DNA from: Glandiceps talaboti | Taxonomy: Eukaryota > Hemichordata > Enteropneusta > Spengelidae | Direction of reading: 5' to 3' | NCBI RefSeq assembly: GCF_964340395.1 | Contig: NC_135550.1 | Coordinates: 18,211,484-18,275,483, forward strand | Length of the DNA: 64,000 bases | Shown here: positions 1 through 29,343 of the stretch, piece after piece | Numbering within the stretch: position 1 is the stretch's first letter | How the letters are laid out: each line of letters starts with the position of its first letter | Made by a program: the position numbers and the translations under genes | The notes under the pieces: model-generated | Databases searched by the model: none | What the model was told of the DNA's origin: nothing | What the model saw: the letters and a program-made list of their open reading frames with translations, nothing else

Positions 1-1511
1 AGCTACTAATTCACTGACTGGTAGCCTTGCCCTTTCACCCACAGAAATCTTTGAGAACTAATATTTTTTTATTGTTGAGGAAACTTCTCTGTATGATAAA
101 GTACAAACAGATGTTAAAAAGATTGACTTCTTAATGGGGGAGCAAAGGTTATGTTGATTCTATCTTTTAATAGCTATATTTCTTTATGCTTTGGGGACTC
201 ATGCACAAATCATTTTTATGAATCTGGAGCATTATTTGGTCAAAAGTTCAAGAGGTGTGAAGCTCCTGATTTTTCTTATTTTCCATACTGCCTCCCCATA
301 TAAAAAGATTCTTCTATGCTAGATATGCCATTTTTTTTATAGCTAATATCTTAGAGAGGTCGTGTGATGTAGGATATGAGAGAAATAACTTTTCTGGATC
401 CCCTAAAACATAATAACATGTTAAGATAAAATCAGCCTCATTTTAGTCACCTTTTATATCTACTTAACCTACCAGAGGCAAGACTCAGGACATACATGTA
501 ACCTCATCTGCTTACAACATATTATATATATATATATATGATTTCATCTCTATTGTTAGGCCACTGAACACAATACATCTGACAACAATAAACCCCTGGT
601 GTTAAACTTTGTAACCTGTATAATTACATGTTCACCATCTCAGTAGGGTTACATAAACAAGACATTGGACTCCAATAAACCCCCTACTGAGATAATATAG
701 AAAGACTTTTCATTTCCCACACAACTTCGTTTTAACTGTGATACACTTTATCAAATCAATATGTGTTGAAAAAATTTCCCATCTCAAACGCCCCAAGATA
801 CATCCTCTCAAAGTAAATAACACACAGTATGGCCTATACTAGTGGAGGTACTACATATTATCTGTGAGTCAGGATATGTGTATGTATTGGTGTGTCCAAC
901 ATTTTGTAAGTCACACATTGATATTAAGCTTTGGTAATTTTTAGAAGGTACAATGCATACATTAGAATAACTGTCATATTCCTAGAAGTCCATCCCTGGT
1001 GATTTGTGATTCACTTCCAAAAGTTTCTATTGACTCAGTGAAAAGAAATTCACATTCACATTTTGAAACCTACAGTCCATAAATATTCATTCTTACATAA
1101 TCTTTGTTTTTAAATAAATTATTTTATAAAAGTATTCTTTTGGGACCATTTCAATTCAAACACAGCCATAAAATTGTTACAATGTTTCATTTCTCTAAAA
1201 AATTAATATTTGATCCCACTTCTCTCAGTACCAAAGTTTTAATTCAAATGTTGACTTTTTATTACATTTATGAGTCTACAAACAGAAACATATACCCATT
1301 ACCTAATAACCAACCTTTGTCTACTTTATTGTGCGAACTATAAAATCTTCTTTTTATATGGGTACTGTTATGTTATGTTATATGTTATGTTATTATTTAT
1401 TAAGGTGCTCTATGTGGACTTATTTAAATTATACAATGCTTAAATAAAATTTACAAACAAAAAAGCCATATCCGGCCTTTGTACTAAACTATTATTATAT
1501 ACTAAACTTAC

Positions 1512-16704
<15,193 letters not shown>

Positions 16705-19700
16705 CTATAAGCAGCAAATAGAGATAAATACCTCATTATTGTACATTAACATTTATAGCGCCTGTCAAACATACTTTTTTACACTTGTAGCTATTGAACT
16801 TTAATGACGTATATCTTTTATAGCAAATATAAACAGCTGTCCATCATTTGTGACAATACTGCGTCAACATACAGAAAACAAGAGGAGTTTGGACATGATG
16901 ACAACTATGATGCAGTGCGCCTCGGAATCAGTATGGCGCATTGTTTCTATAATAGTGTAATGATACCCATCATGCCATTGAGATGACTGACTGAGAAGGT
17001 TCAAATATTCTGCAGATACCGGCTGACTCTTTTCATCTTTCGTCATTGGTAAAATTACAGCAGCTAGCCAACACAAGACAGCAGCTCAGAACAACAAATC
17101 CCAGTTGTGTCCTATGTTACATTACCAGCTCCAGTATTACATATTACTAGCGATACTCTTACTCACAAAGAACTGTGTATCCAACCAGCTGGTATCCCTA
17201 GAAAGCCATGGCTCTATCTATCTATCCCCCTGGAAGCTAAGTCATGCATGCATTTACACAAATACTCACATCAGAGTTGTTATAATTGGAAATCTTCTAC
17301 TGTTACATACTGCCTGTAACAATAGTATGTATTAGGTGAAACCTTTCAACTGTAGTCCTGGTCAATATTAATATACACACACGAAGAGTCACAAGGTTTT
17401 CTTTAAAATGTCACAGGATTTGCAGCATCACTTCAAATAATTTACCATGGAAACCACAATGTGTTTAGACAGTCTTAATGACTTATAAAATGCAGTTGGA
17501 ACTCAGCAAGAAGTCCTGATGAAATGTAAAGTGAAATGACTGAATGTTGTCAGACACCAAAACACATTCTGGTCTTCGCTATCGCATCTGCTCTGTTATA
17601 TTCCTTTCCAAGCTGACTCACTTCCGCCAACAATCAGCTGGGATATGACCTTTTCCGTAATTACTCACGAGATGCCACCTCTGATTTGACAGTTTCAGTT
17701 CCAACGTCATTGAAATGAGTGGCAATGAAGGATACTCATAATGAGTGTCTCACATACCATCAACAAACCAAGACAAGTTTTTAGAGATATGACGTAACCT
17801 ATACTACGTCCTTGTTTACAAAGACAACAGCTGACTAGTATTGTCATATATCCATGAAATGTATCAACTGGTGGTACGTGACGGACACAGCTATCATGCA
17901 AGCACGATTACAACTCCCTAAATCAGATGAGGATTGTTCATTTTGGGGATGGAACTAACGTAACCTAAGTGTTCACTTTCAAAGTAACGACATGACCGCA
18001 TGACGGATATTTACAGCTGACCACTTACATGTCATGAAGGTCTGATATTTTATAAGCTGGATTAACTTTGGAGACTGGCGGATAGATAAAACTCAACTTT
18101 GCGTTCTCCGCTATCACTTTTCATTTAATGCACAAGATTTGTGCAAGTTCTTTGACCAGCTATTTTTTTTTCTTGATATCTTTTGTACATTTATATCTCA
18201 CATGATTACCTAATTTTTATTTTGATATCGAAAAGAGGCACTAGATTGCTGTTATGGGTGTTTCAGGCTCATATATAACAGGAGTGAAGTACAAATGTAT
18301 CTATTCTACCACACAACCAAACCTATAGTGCCAGACAATGATCTGCACAGATGTCACTTGGTTTGAGTTTCCATAGCCATATTTGAAATACAACCAGACC
18401 CTGTCCAGTGTGGTAATAATAGCCCATTTCTGTACAAGTATTACTTCCATCATAAAATTATGACAAATTGACACAACTTATAAATAACTTTTCTGAAATA
18501 TAATCCCTGCAGTATACATCAATTGTTTTCACACGCACAGATACATTATATATACATGTACACGTACGTATACTGACTGCAGAGTGGGTGTTTTTGCAGC
18601 TACATAAGATGCAGTCAGCAAGCAATTCAAATTGTTTCACAGCTATGTAGTCAGCCAGCAGGTCAACATTATTTCCACAGTCTGAAACTGAAATGCAGTG
18701 GACAACTCAACATTGCATACCTTTATACATAAACATTGACTAATAAAAACTGTAGCTACCATCTCTATAGCGTACAGGACATTCTACATTTAGAAAGACA
18801 GCAATAACAAAACAGAGAACAACCTAGAACAATTTGTGAATTTGCAAAATGTCAAAAAATGCAGAGTTCTGTTTATAACCAATGTTGTTGTACGGCACAA
18901 GTGCCATAATAAAAAGAAAACATGTTTATGTTTTCTTATGCCATTAATTTTTCTTGACATTGCATTTCTTACCACAGCTAATGACGGGTGGATTAAGAAA
19001 CACTTATGCAATAATTTTTTGTAAGCTTGCAATCATTTCAAATATTCATAAGCATCATACATGTACGTATATATGATAAATCAAGGACAAATATTAGAAT
19101 ATGGATGTAGAATATAATTTTACAGACAGGCCTCCTTGTAGTACACGTTTTAAGTGTATCAAATATCAGTAAATTAAATTCGAAAGTACAGCTGAAAGTT
19201 CAAAAGGCAAAGAAAGTGCAACAAACATACCATGAAGTTTGTGATCCATCTCCTTGCCTCCATCACAACCTACACTAGCACACACCAGTACTTGTACCCT
19301 CAATTCCTGTTTTATGACTGACATTGAGAACAGCTTAAGTCTCTTTTATGGCTGACATTGAGCAAAGTGTGATGGGAGCTTGTCTACAACATCAGCTATG
19401 ATCAATAACCCCATATGATTACACATTAGTAACATTTGTCAAGGCTGGAGAAAACTTCAAAGGAAAGAAGTGCATATTTGTTGTCAGAGTTTCTATGCCC
19501 TAGAATGTCACACAAGATATATGATATAGCTGCTACGTCCATTATTATTGAATACACAGTGAAGGTGAACCTTGCATGTCACGTTTTATCGATTAAAGTA
19601 CAGCAGAACATTATCTCTTTCACCTAGTGGTATGTCAACACTAATCAAACGCAGACCTTTTTTTTTTTCAATCCATCCATTACCTCTACTAGTACTCATC

Positions 19701-19882
19701 TCATAGTCTTCATGGAATCCAATGACTACATAGTACCTTTTACAGACTACAGACCAGGCTGAATGAAGGTAATGACCTCGGGTAATGACCACACCACTAT
19801 TGTATGACTACATACATTTGTATATATCTTTTTATTACATTGTAAACCTGTTGAACATCAGAAACAAACTCTCGCTAATTTA

Positions 19883-20015
19883 CTGAAAGTGATACAAACC
19901 GAACAGCTACCAAAAAGTGATAGAAACCAAACAGCTACCAAAAAGTGATAGAAACTAAACAGATATCAACAGTGATAGAAACCTAACAGCTACCAAAAGT
20001 GATGGGAAGCAAATA
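19883..20015. repeat. Short tandem repeat, about 29-bp unit, about 5 copies
   Basis: AAAAAGTGATAGAAACCAAA and CAGCTACC alternate, with point differences between copies. Confidence 0.85.
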
Positions 20016-20218
20016 GATAATATACACAGTATCACAAAACCAAATGACCAGTGTCTGATTGTACAAAGTATTAACACACAGTTCATGTCCTGGGGGTTCA
20101 TGTACCCAGACAGTAATACAATATATATGCTATGCAGGTTAAACTGTTGAGTCAAACTGAAAACATTAGACTTACACCAATGACTATATATTCTAACAGT
20201 AACCAACTTCCTTATGTA

Positions 20219-20250
20219 ACTCAGACCACTATATATATAGTGGTCTGAGT
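20219..20250. repeat. Perfect 32-bp palindrome
   Basis: ACTCAGACCACTATAT is followed directly by its exact reverse complement. No flanking element is recognised. Confidence 0.95.
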
Positions 20251-21424
20251 ATGTACGTAGATTTGTTCTTCAGCATTCTAATTAACAGTTCAATATGTAT
20301 GTTTTGTCAAATTTAGTCATTTGTCATAGACTTAAAATGAATGTACTACTAATACATGAGTAGAAATGGAAATGCATAGCATTCGTCAAATTTGATCACA
20401 ATAAATTGTTTTATATAATAACTGCAAGCAGCAATAAATATCATTCATATATCAAACACGAATGTAAAATAACCTTTTTTTTGGCATTACATTCTCTCAA
20501 TTGCAGTTTGATCACCTTTCTAAAATTTCATTCTGACAATACACAAAAAACCTAAATCTGTCATTGTATATTTATTTACAAGTAATGGTCACTCAAGTTC
20601 ATTACTTTACATATATGTCTTCTGCAAACAATAGTAAAATCATAGGTTAGTTTTTTGGGGTTTTTTTTTATAGAAATATTTCAGACAAGATTGACTGTCA
20701 AATTGATAGTCTTCACGCCAAGTCTTTCATTATCAGTCTATTTTGGTTCACTTCATGTGTTTGCATGACTGTGATGTGTGGGGCGTTTCAAGTCTGTACA
20801 CCATTTCCTATCAATTTTATCTTGTTTTCAAACCTGCAAATTGCATCCCCAGACAGAAAGACCTTGGAGTGCATTGTGGATGATTATAGTAGTGATTCGA
20901 TCTACCAAATCACTACTACTAAATAAATCCTATGGGACAAGAAAGACATATAGGAATAATTGTAATTATGTGTCTAAATATTCACTGGGTACAATGTACA
21001 ACTAACAGCTGTATTTGGTCATGTGATACTTTCATATCAGAAAACCATTTAGGGTATCAAACATTGTTGGCTATATCAATGTACTGTCTACGTCAGCTGG
21101 TGGGGGTCAAAGTTCAAATCCTCATGTTTTAGTTTGCCTTTTGGTATGTCTGTTAGTTTCACACATGAAGTTGATACTCTTTATTTATAAGAATCTGAAA
21201 TCAATACACTATACATAGCATTGTATTTTTAATCATATGTATAATCATTATTAATGTGTTCAAGAAAACCTGAATATAATAGTGAGAAATGACTTCATAG
21301 TATGTTACACAACCACACATATGTATTAGTTTTCCCCTAATACATATATGGTAATACAAGTGTAGCAATGTAAACCTAGATTTTTTTGGTATATACCACC
21401 AAATTTTGTGATTTGACAGTCTTC

Positions 21425-21960
21425 AGCTTGTTCTCGAAGACAAAGTCTGTGATATAGTGGCCATAACAAGTCTATCACAGGCAATGTACGGTAGTCTGTG
21501 ATATAGTGACCATAACAAGTATCGAGGCTAGCCTGAACAATGCCATACTAAACACATTAATGCAAGTGAAACATTCCACATGCATTCTGTAATTAAATAT
21601 CACTTATTACTAAATCGCACCAGTTCAATTTATTATAGAAGGAATTCCAATAGGTATCATCATGGAATGAGAATACAGTATTACCAACTGCATGGCACTC
21701 TGTTCTATTCAAATCTGTTATTTGAAATCCTACCACAGCCATTATCATTTACATGGACAGTACTTGACCTGAAGAGGGATAAAAAATACAGCTTCTCCAC
21801 CAGTATCTACATGTACCACACTACATTACATAGCACTCAAATCTGTCATGATAAAAATACAGCTTTTTCACCAGTCCCTACTAATTGTAGTAATACATAG
21901 TACTCTGTCTATAATTTCTATGCTATACGGTGTCAATGAAAATACAGCTTTCCAACCAGG
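21425..21960. repeat. Two local duplications
   Basis: AGTCTGTGATATAGTG(G/A)CCATAACAAGT occurs twice near 21445-21520. Then an ~80-bp unit containing AAATACAGCTT and CACCAGT occurs three times, near 21786, 21855 and 21940. Confidence 0.75.
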
Positions 21961-24900
21961 TCAAGAACTCATAATTTTTGAGAAAATATATCATATTTGT
22001 GTGTCATGTATTAAATAGATATCAACATAAATAATACATAGATATTTACTGCACATCATGTTTGTATATATCTAGGTGATAAAATATAAAATATTACATG
22101 ATATTTCATTAGGTCACTTCATGCAGTCTGGAAACCACCACAATAAATATGAGCTCAATGAATTAAAACATGCAAAGGATGTCATATCACTCATGTTATA
22201 CAAGCCAGGGTTTGATTAGTGACTAATATTCATAGAAGGTAACAATTCAACTAATCTTGCATATAAATACGTTCGTTTGCATACAATAAAACTCTGAAGT
22301 ACAATTCTGGGAAATAACAAGTCTCATTTGCATACAGCAATGAAGTGCTATGTTGTAAATGAATTGTTTCATTTGAACATGTCTGCTAAATTGATTCAGG
22401 ACCAGTTAAACTGCATGAGGGAACAAGAGAATTGACTTTGGTCTGATTTTTGTAGTCAACACAAGGCTTACATTAAAGCAGTTTACTGCATAAATACAAG
22501 TAATTACTATATCGTGTCCAGTCTGCACATGTATCTCTGCTTTGGTCCCCATATACACATATTCCCTGTGTTTACATCTGATTAATGTGTTTTCCCAAAT
22601 TTGCTTAAAAATCAATTTCTGGATGTATACAATCCTAAACTTTTCATACATTTGTTTACTTTTAAAAAGTTATGCAATTTTATTGTGTTATAAAGACAAA
22701 CGTGGACTGTGTTGTTTCCACATTATTTTATATGAAAAAACACATAGTAGTAGTGACTAGTACTATTGTTTTATCGATTGGAAATTCTAAATACCAATTT
22801 CTCATCAATATGGCTTCTTTATTTTAAGACTTTTTCAAAACATATTAATATGACAATTATTAAAAGAAAGGAATAAATGTGACAAATCTACTAACTATTA
22901 TGAAGTAAAGCAACATGACAATGCTTGATCATTGAAATTGGTGAAATTTTAGTTGATGGTAATTACTAAATCAGATGACTATTTGAAAGGGTTATAAAAA
23001 TATTGAATTATCAAGGGATTTCAATTATGCTTTCTTCAGTTTTTCAGAGACACTAGGGGAGTTTGTTATTGTGGAAGTAGCAATCCTCCCACCCCCACGT
23101 TGGCTTATTTATTTGATGACAACCAACAACGCATTGGTCAATGCTGTGAGTCTTTACATGAGCCTAAACTCAAGATCCCAGGGTCCATAATTTTGTTGTA
23201 CTGTATATAACTACAACTTCTCAAAAGTGGCTGCAATAAAAGAGGACCTTTATGATGGATCAGTAAGTAGGGTATGCTGCATACACAACATCTAACTCAT
23301 GGATTTTTCATGAAGGAAAACAGACTTAATATCACTGTTCAATATATAATTTAAGATGAGGTTATAAGGACAAGAATTTATCATCAAAATGAAAAGGGCT
23401 GTCACATGTAAAACGCTGGCACAAGTGAAATGAGTCTTTACAGAACAGTAGACAGCAGGTACCTACATGTAGCCTGTCTACTCAGTGGATCTGTGACTAC
23501 ACTATACTCTGTCATTCACTATCCACAATGAACACACATAGCAGAGTCACGGATCAAGCAAGTATACATAACAGGCTAGCACATACATATATATGCACCA
23601 AGTTCAAACTGCACATTTCTCCTCTCTATATCAAACCAGATGGATAAATGTAGAAACACAGTGTACAATTAGATACAATTAGATATATTTCCAAAACTGT
23701 GAAACTGACACTCAGGGGCAATCTGTTAGTGCTCTCATGAAATCAGTTTTATGGCTTGCAAAGTAATGGCTTGTTTATAAACTTGATGTAACATAAGTAA
23801 TTCTAGAGACATTATTAACAACATTATAGGACATACAAGTAATGGGTCAGGCACTGTACAAAATCATTGCCATGTCAATATCTATTGTAGATTTTCCAGA
23901 TGCTTCTAACCATTTTTGCATTGCAATTAGGTTTTGCATGCAGATGCAGTATTACAGGACTTTGTTCTGATTCAACTGATGCATGATGTCAAGCAAGTGA
24001 AAACAGTACATCTCACACAAGTAACAACTTCTAGATACAGACAAGAACAAGTGATAAGCATAACAGTCAAATAGTGGTGACGTTCTCTAGCACATTAATA
24101 TTACCGGAGTACAAATCTGACCATACATGTATTTTCTGACTCAATTGTGATGCCATCCTGTCAGGTACCATGGAGAAAACAATTGGATGTTATACCCTGA
24201 TATTTTTCTTCGTTCGGCCATCAAGGGAAATACCAGAGACCTAAGGGGCCCTTGTCACTACGACTCGCTAGACTCATAATGACAACCCGTAGGTCACGAG
24301 TATTTTCCGGCTGTATGACGAAAAATATTGGGGAATAATATAATTTCCCCATTGCCAGTAATGTACAAAAAAATTGTGGAATGTAATGGCAATTTTAAGC
24401 CTTTTGACTCATATTCGAACACAGCAGAACCAGTAACGTAGACAATCGTTGTGACATAGACACATGTTGTTGTAATGTAAAACGATCAGAGTATATATTC
24501 CTTTTTTTTTGAACCTGGCTCGTTCATAGTATAAATATCTCTCATCTACAAATTGTAGGCAAAAATTACCATGGTACCTACATTGCAGCCTTGATCTTTC
24601 AGACTGGTGGATGTCATCTAATGTCTCTTCCACAGATGCTTTGATTTACAACTGTATGCTTTCAATATTTTACATTAATAGTCATAAAGTTTTAGCCAGA
24701 CAACTGGCACCATTGCATACTGGGTTATCTACCTGCTGTGTCAGATGATGTCAGTGCAGTATGCCCTCTTAGCCAATTTGATGCACCACTGACGTACACA
24801 ATTACCCGTGACGCACTAAAAATATGGTGTTCCCCTATCTCTTACTATGTGGCAGAGTCACAAGAAATCCAAGTTTTTATAACACTGACCCACAACAACA

Positions 24901-27900
24901 AAATTTGGCTATCATTAGAGGGCACACTGTGTCAGTGACATACATGTAATCACATGATCTGAATATTAATGAAGCGGCATCAGTAGACAGGATGAGCCAA
25001 TCACAAAAGGGATAAATTTTATGGTGGGTTGAAAGTTGATTTTAGGTTTGAATAACAAACCGTTAGCAAAAGTCTAAGCACCTGAGGAGGAGGGTGTTAG
25101 TCAAAATCTGCCAATGCAATGGATCTAGGCTACCAAGTATACATCTGAATATGAAAAGACTACATTGAATCATTGTCCCAGCATTGCTTTTTTAAAGACG
25201 TTTCCCAATATTCTAAAAAAGCATATTGTTAGACGACATGTATCTGTACTTTTGACACAAGGGACAGGTAGCTACCACATTTGTAAAAAAAAAAACTGGG
25301 GCAAGATTCAATATGCAAATGCACATATAAAAGAAATCAACATCTGGTGAAACTGACTGTGATCAGATTTTCATAGTACACCAGATGTGTTAGTAGCTGA
25401 TATAGTACATAACTGTCATGAGAATCATCAATATTATCACTCCTCTGACAACATTCTTTCTAAACTTTTCCTGTCATAAACACTTTATGTCAAGTCTGCC
25501 TATATTATTATAATCCTGGACAAATAAATAACGCATATGGAGGAGTCATAACATGATGACTACATGGTGAACTGACTTGGACTTTTGAGCTGAGCTAGAA
25601 ATATGACAAGAGACAAACAAGAACAAATTGTTGTTATTTCTAAAGATAAACTGAATTCAAATGAACTACATGAACTAAATGTAAAATGCATTTCTTCCTA
25701 GGATGACATATTCTATCCCATCATATATATTTGTTTACCCCGAAATAGTTTGGAAATGACAGAAGTACAGTGACCTATCTTTGGAAGTGGTATGTACACA
25801 CACACACACACACACACACATGAAGAGGGATACATATAAACGATGCCGTTCTGGTCTAAAGCATCTTACCTAAACAAAGTTTAAGACGTTAATGGTGTGT
25901 AACAGCTGATAAAGCAGGTCGAATGTACCCTGGTCGATTCCTAGCTAACTTCCATCATAGTATGTCAAGATAGACTTGTCAACAACCTTGCCTGCTTGCC
26001 CTCATCAATTTGGAGTGTACTGTAAAGCTTGACGTTCTCCTCCCCGTCTTACCACACACAAGTTATCTAGGACAAAAGTCATTACCACTCTTCCATAATC
26101 AAAGTGACATAAATACATTCAAAAAACTATCAAGGGTATCAGTGCTGCAACGATTTGTTGAGTGACTTACATTGTAATTTATGAAGACTTCCCACAGTTT
26201 ACTTATAGAATCAGTGCCAGAGGAGTCAGAGTTCATATCCCTTGGCGGTTTGCTTTTTTACATGGTCTTCAGTTGAAATATTTGACTTGCAACTGTAGGA
26301 GGGCCGACATAAACTGAACATTTGAAATGCAAAATATGCCGACTTTGTCTAATTCCGAATTGGACTATCCTGGATTGTGGTCTGGAATGGAGACGGTTTC
26401 TTCTTTGATTTCTGGTCGGCGTTGGCATCACATAGTTGATTCTATAAACGGTGACGAATCACATCTGCACTCAGGCAGTTTCAGATGTATATGATAAACT
26501 GCCTTGATGCCAAAAGTAAACGAATACTCTATACAAATCCATAAACTTCCAAATCTGTGTTATTCATGGAGTTGAACACGATCCCACAACATGATTAATT
26601 ACGCTCAATATGGAATCCATATATCATTGGAAAATATTCCCTATTTTCATCACCACAATGCACATTAATGATTTATTTGCATTTCTCAGCCTCATTTTAT
26701 ATATCTATTCTGAACCTCTTGACCTTTAAAGAGCGCATCCAAAAATATACCTTTTTTAAAATAGACATAGTTGAAATGAAATATATGCCCGACTCTTGAA
26801 GATTTTACGTCTTGGTTGACTAGTCACTCAATCTTGCCTGTATGAGATTGGAATGAAAGCTGAGCTGTGTCACTACACAGTGTACATCTATACACTTCAA
26901 TACTCTGATCTGCCACTACTAATTAGTGTCACATGAATGCGCACAACAGAATGTATCATACAAATTATTGGACTTGGATCAAAACATTTGTTTTGTGGAC
27001 ACTGACCCCTTAAATAAATCAAGTTTTGATGCGTTAGTAACTGCCTTGAACTTTCCAAGTACAGAATTGAAGTTGAGGGTCATCTCTTACGTACATATGT
27101 TCGTTACTGCTCATAATAGTGTTTAACACTCAGGCCATAAGCAGTACATTGTATGTATGGTAGAGTGTGAAATGTCACAGCAACAGTCAGATACTGCGAC
27201 AAGACATCTACGTTCATTTATGTCAAGATAGCTGGAGTATTCTGAATACTTAGGATCACTTCAGGATGCTTGTTTTGTTCGTAAGTGTTTACAGACGTTT
27301 TCTCTCTTAAGTATACTAAATCGATAAATTACAATCTACGTGATGTATGCAGTGTGTGAAATTACAGAAAAATTAGAGTTGGTCATAAAGAACTTACAGG
27401 TAGCAAAGTCCGTCTGTCCTTATGGGAAATTGTTGGTCTTTACTGATGGAGTTTATGACCTGATCCGAGAGCTAACCCCCCCCCCCCCCTCCCCCGATCA
27501 AATGATTTTGAACATTAACATCATTTAACATAATAAAATAAAATAAGATAGTACAATGAATTGTTAAAAATCCACAAATAATTGATTCCATCTAATATAG
27601 TTTCACCATAAACCTTATTTTTTAATTTGTTCCTGTAACTATTATTACTCTAGTTTCTATACTTACAGTGGCTTGTTTGAGCTTCAAATGTTTATGACAG
27701 AAAACCCAATGAAACAATTTATTTTTGTTAGCGAATGCAGTAATGATTCTATTCTATTCTATAATTATAATCTCTTGTTACTCATTATGTATTATATATT
27801 TAAATACAAATACAAAGATTAAGCAATTCAACCAACCAACCACATGTCCTGACATACAATGATACAAACACTGCTGTATGCTATGTTACTGCTAATTTGA

Positions 27901-29226
27901 TATCAACAATGATCTCACTTGCGATTGGTTAGTTTGACTAACTAACAAGTGAGTAAGCTACCACAAGGTCAAATTTGCGTTGGTAAAATTTGGGTATATG
28001 GTATCACTGAATAAATGACGTTATTAATTTCAATCAGTCATAAGGGCCAACAAGTTGCTGTACACTGCACACTTGATTACTCAGTATTCTGGAAATGAAA
28101 TAGAGAGGATTTTGATATACATTTTCATCAACAAAGAAAAGACTATATGATATTACATACAAGTCATGTACAGTACATGTATGTTCCACTACTTGCATCA
28201 GTGTTCATAATGTAGTATGGTGGTACCTGTATTTTCACTGCAGTGCAATTTGCATACCTCTATTTAATGAGCACATGATCGTTACATGTACATGAAATAA
28301 TGTAAACATTTGGTAGTAATTTTAACAAACATTTGTAGCAGTAGCATAAACATAATTATGTAATAATAGAAGAACTCCATGATGCATGACAGCCAATGTT
28401 GGTACATTGTAGTTGGTGGTATTTGTATGAGTGCTTGTTTGTGGTGTTTTCTACTGTACTATAACGCACTCGTGAAAGTACGACTGTAGATAACACCACA
28501 ATGACACCTGCGCTTAGGTTTAACTGGGTACTGTCATATCATATCATCATTATCACCATTAATTTGTGCTCTGTTATGATAAGGAAAATTCTTGGTGATA
28601 CTTTATAAGTTGACCTTTGTAAAGGAAAACATCTGATCATACTCCATACAGGATCTCAAAAAAAAAAAAAAAAATATAGCGAGACAACATTATCACAAAT
28701 AGCTTTATAACTTTATAGCTTTTCATTGAGAATTGTGATAAGTTTACAATCCACGTTGCCCACATTTCAACACACAGAACTACATAAAATGAAAAAATGA
28801 AGAAATATTAAAGTTGCGCAACTTTTAAAATGTATACGCACATGTAATTTCTGAAGTAATAATAAATATCTGTGAGATATGTCACCATTCTCACATTTAG
28901 TATTCATGGATACACACACACATACACACACACACACGCACGCGTGCATGCGCTACTCAGTAGTACATATAGTGTACTATTATTAATACACAAATAATTG
29001 AGCTAATAATCTAAATCAGACTACTGTCTTCATGTGACACTTTGTTTTGACAGCGTTTCAAATCATTTCTGACCTTAATCTGACCTTCCTTCTCAAGAGG
29101 CACAACTGCTGTTATCATGTGTAGATAAGTTGAAAGTTTTCCACATATGGGAATCATCAAAACAAACCCTGCCAAATGGTAAGAATGACTGGTACTAGAA
29201 AACTGAACAGCAAAAAAAAAAATTAC

Positions 29227-29343
29227 CTCGTACAATTTATCAGCTTCATCCATCATTGAAATACTTTTGTTTACGTCTAACAATAAATCTTTATGTTCAA
29301 TCTTTTCACAGATGCTGATTTTGCCATCTGTGTTACATTTCAT
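29227..29343 (-). other. Weak candidate exon, minus strand
   Basis: An open stretch (MKCNTDGKISICEK..., ending DEADKLYE) lies in an otherwise stop-rich AT region. It is preceded by AAAGTCAG about 12 bp upstream and followed by GAG|GTAATT, a possible 5' splice site. Composition (acidic/basic mix, Cys) looks coding-like. No family recognised and no partner exon found; it may be a transposon fragment or chance. Confidence 0.22.
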
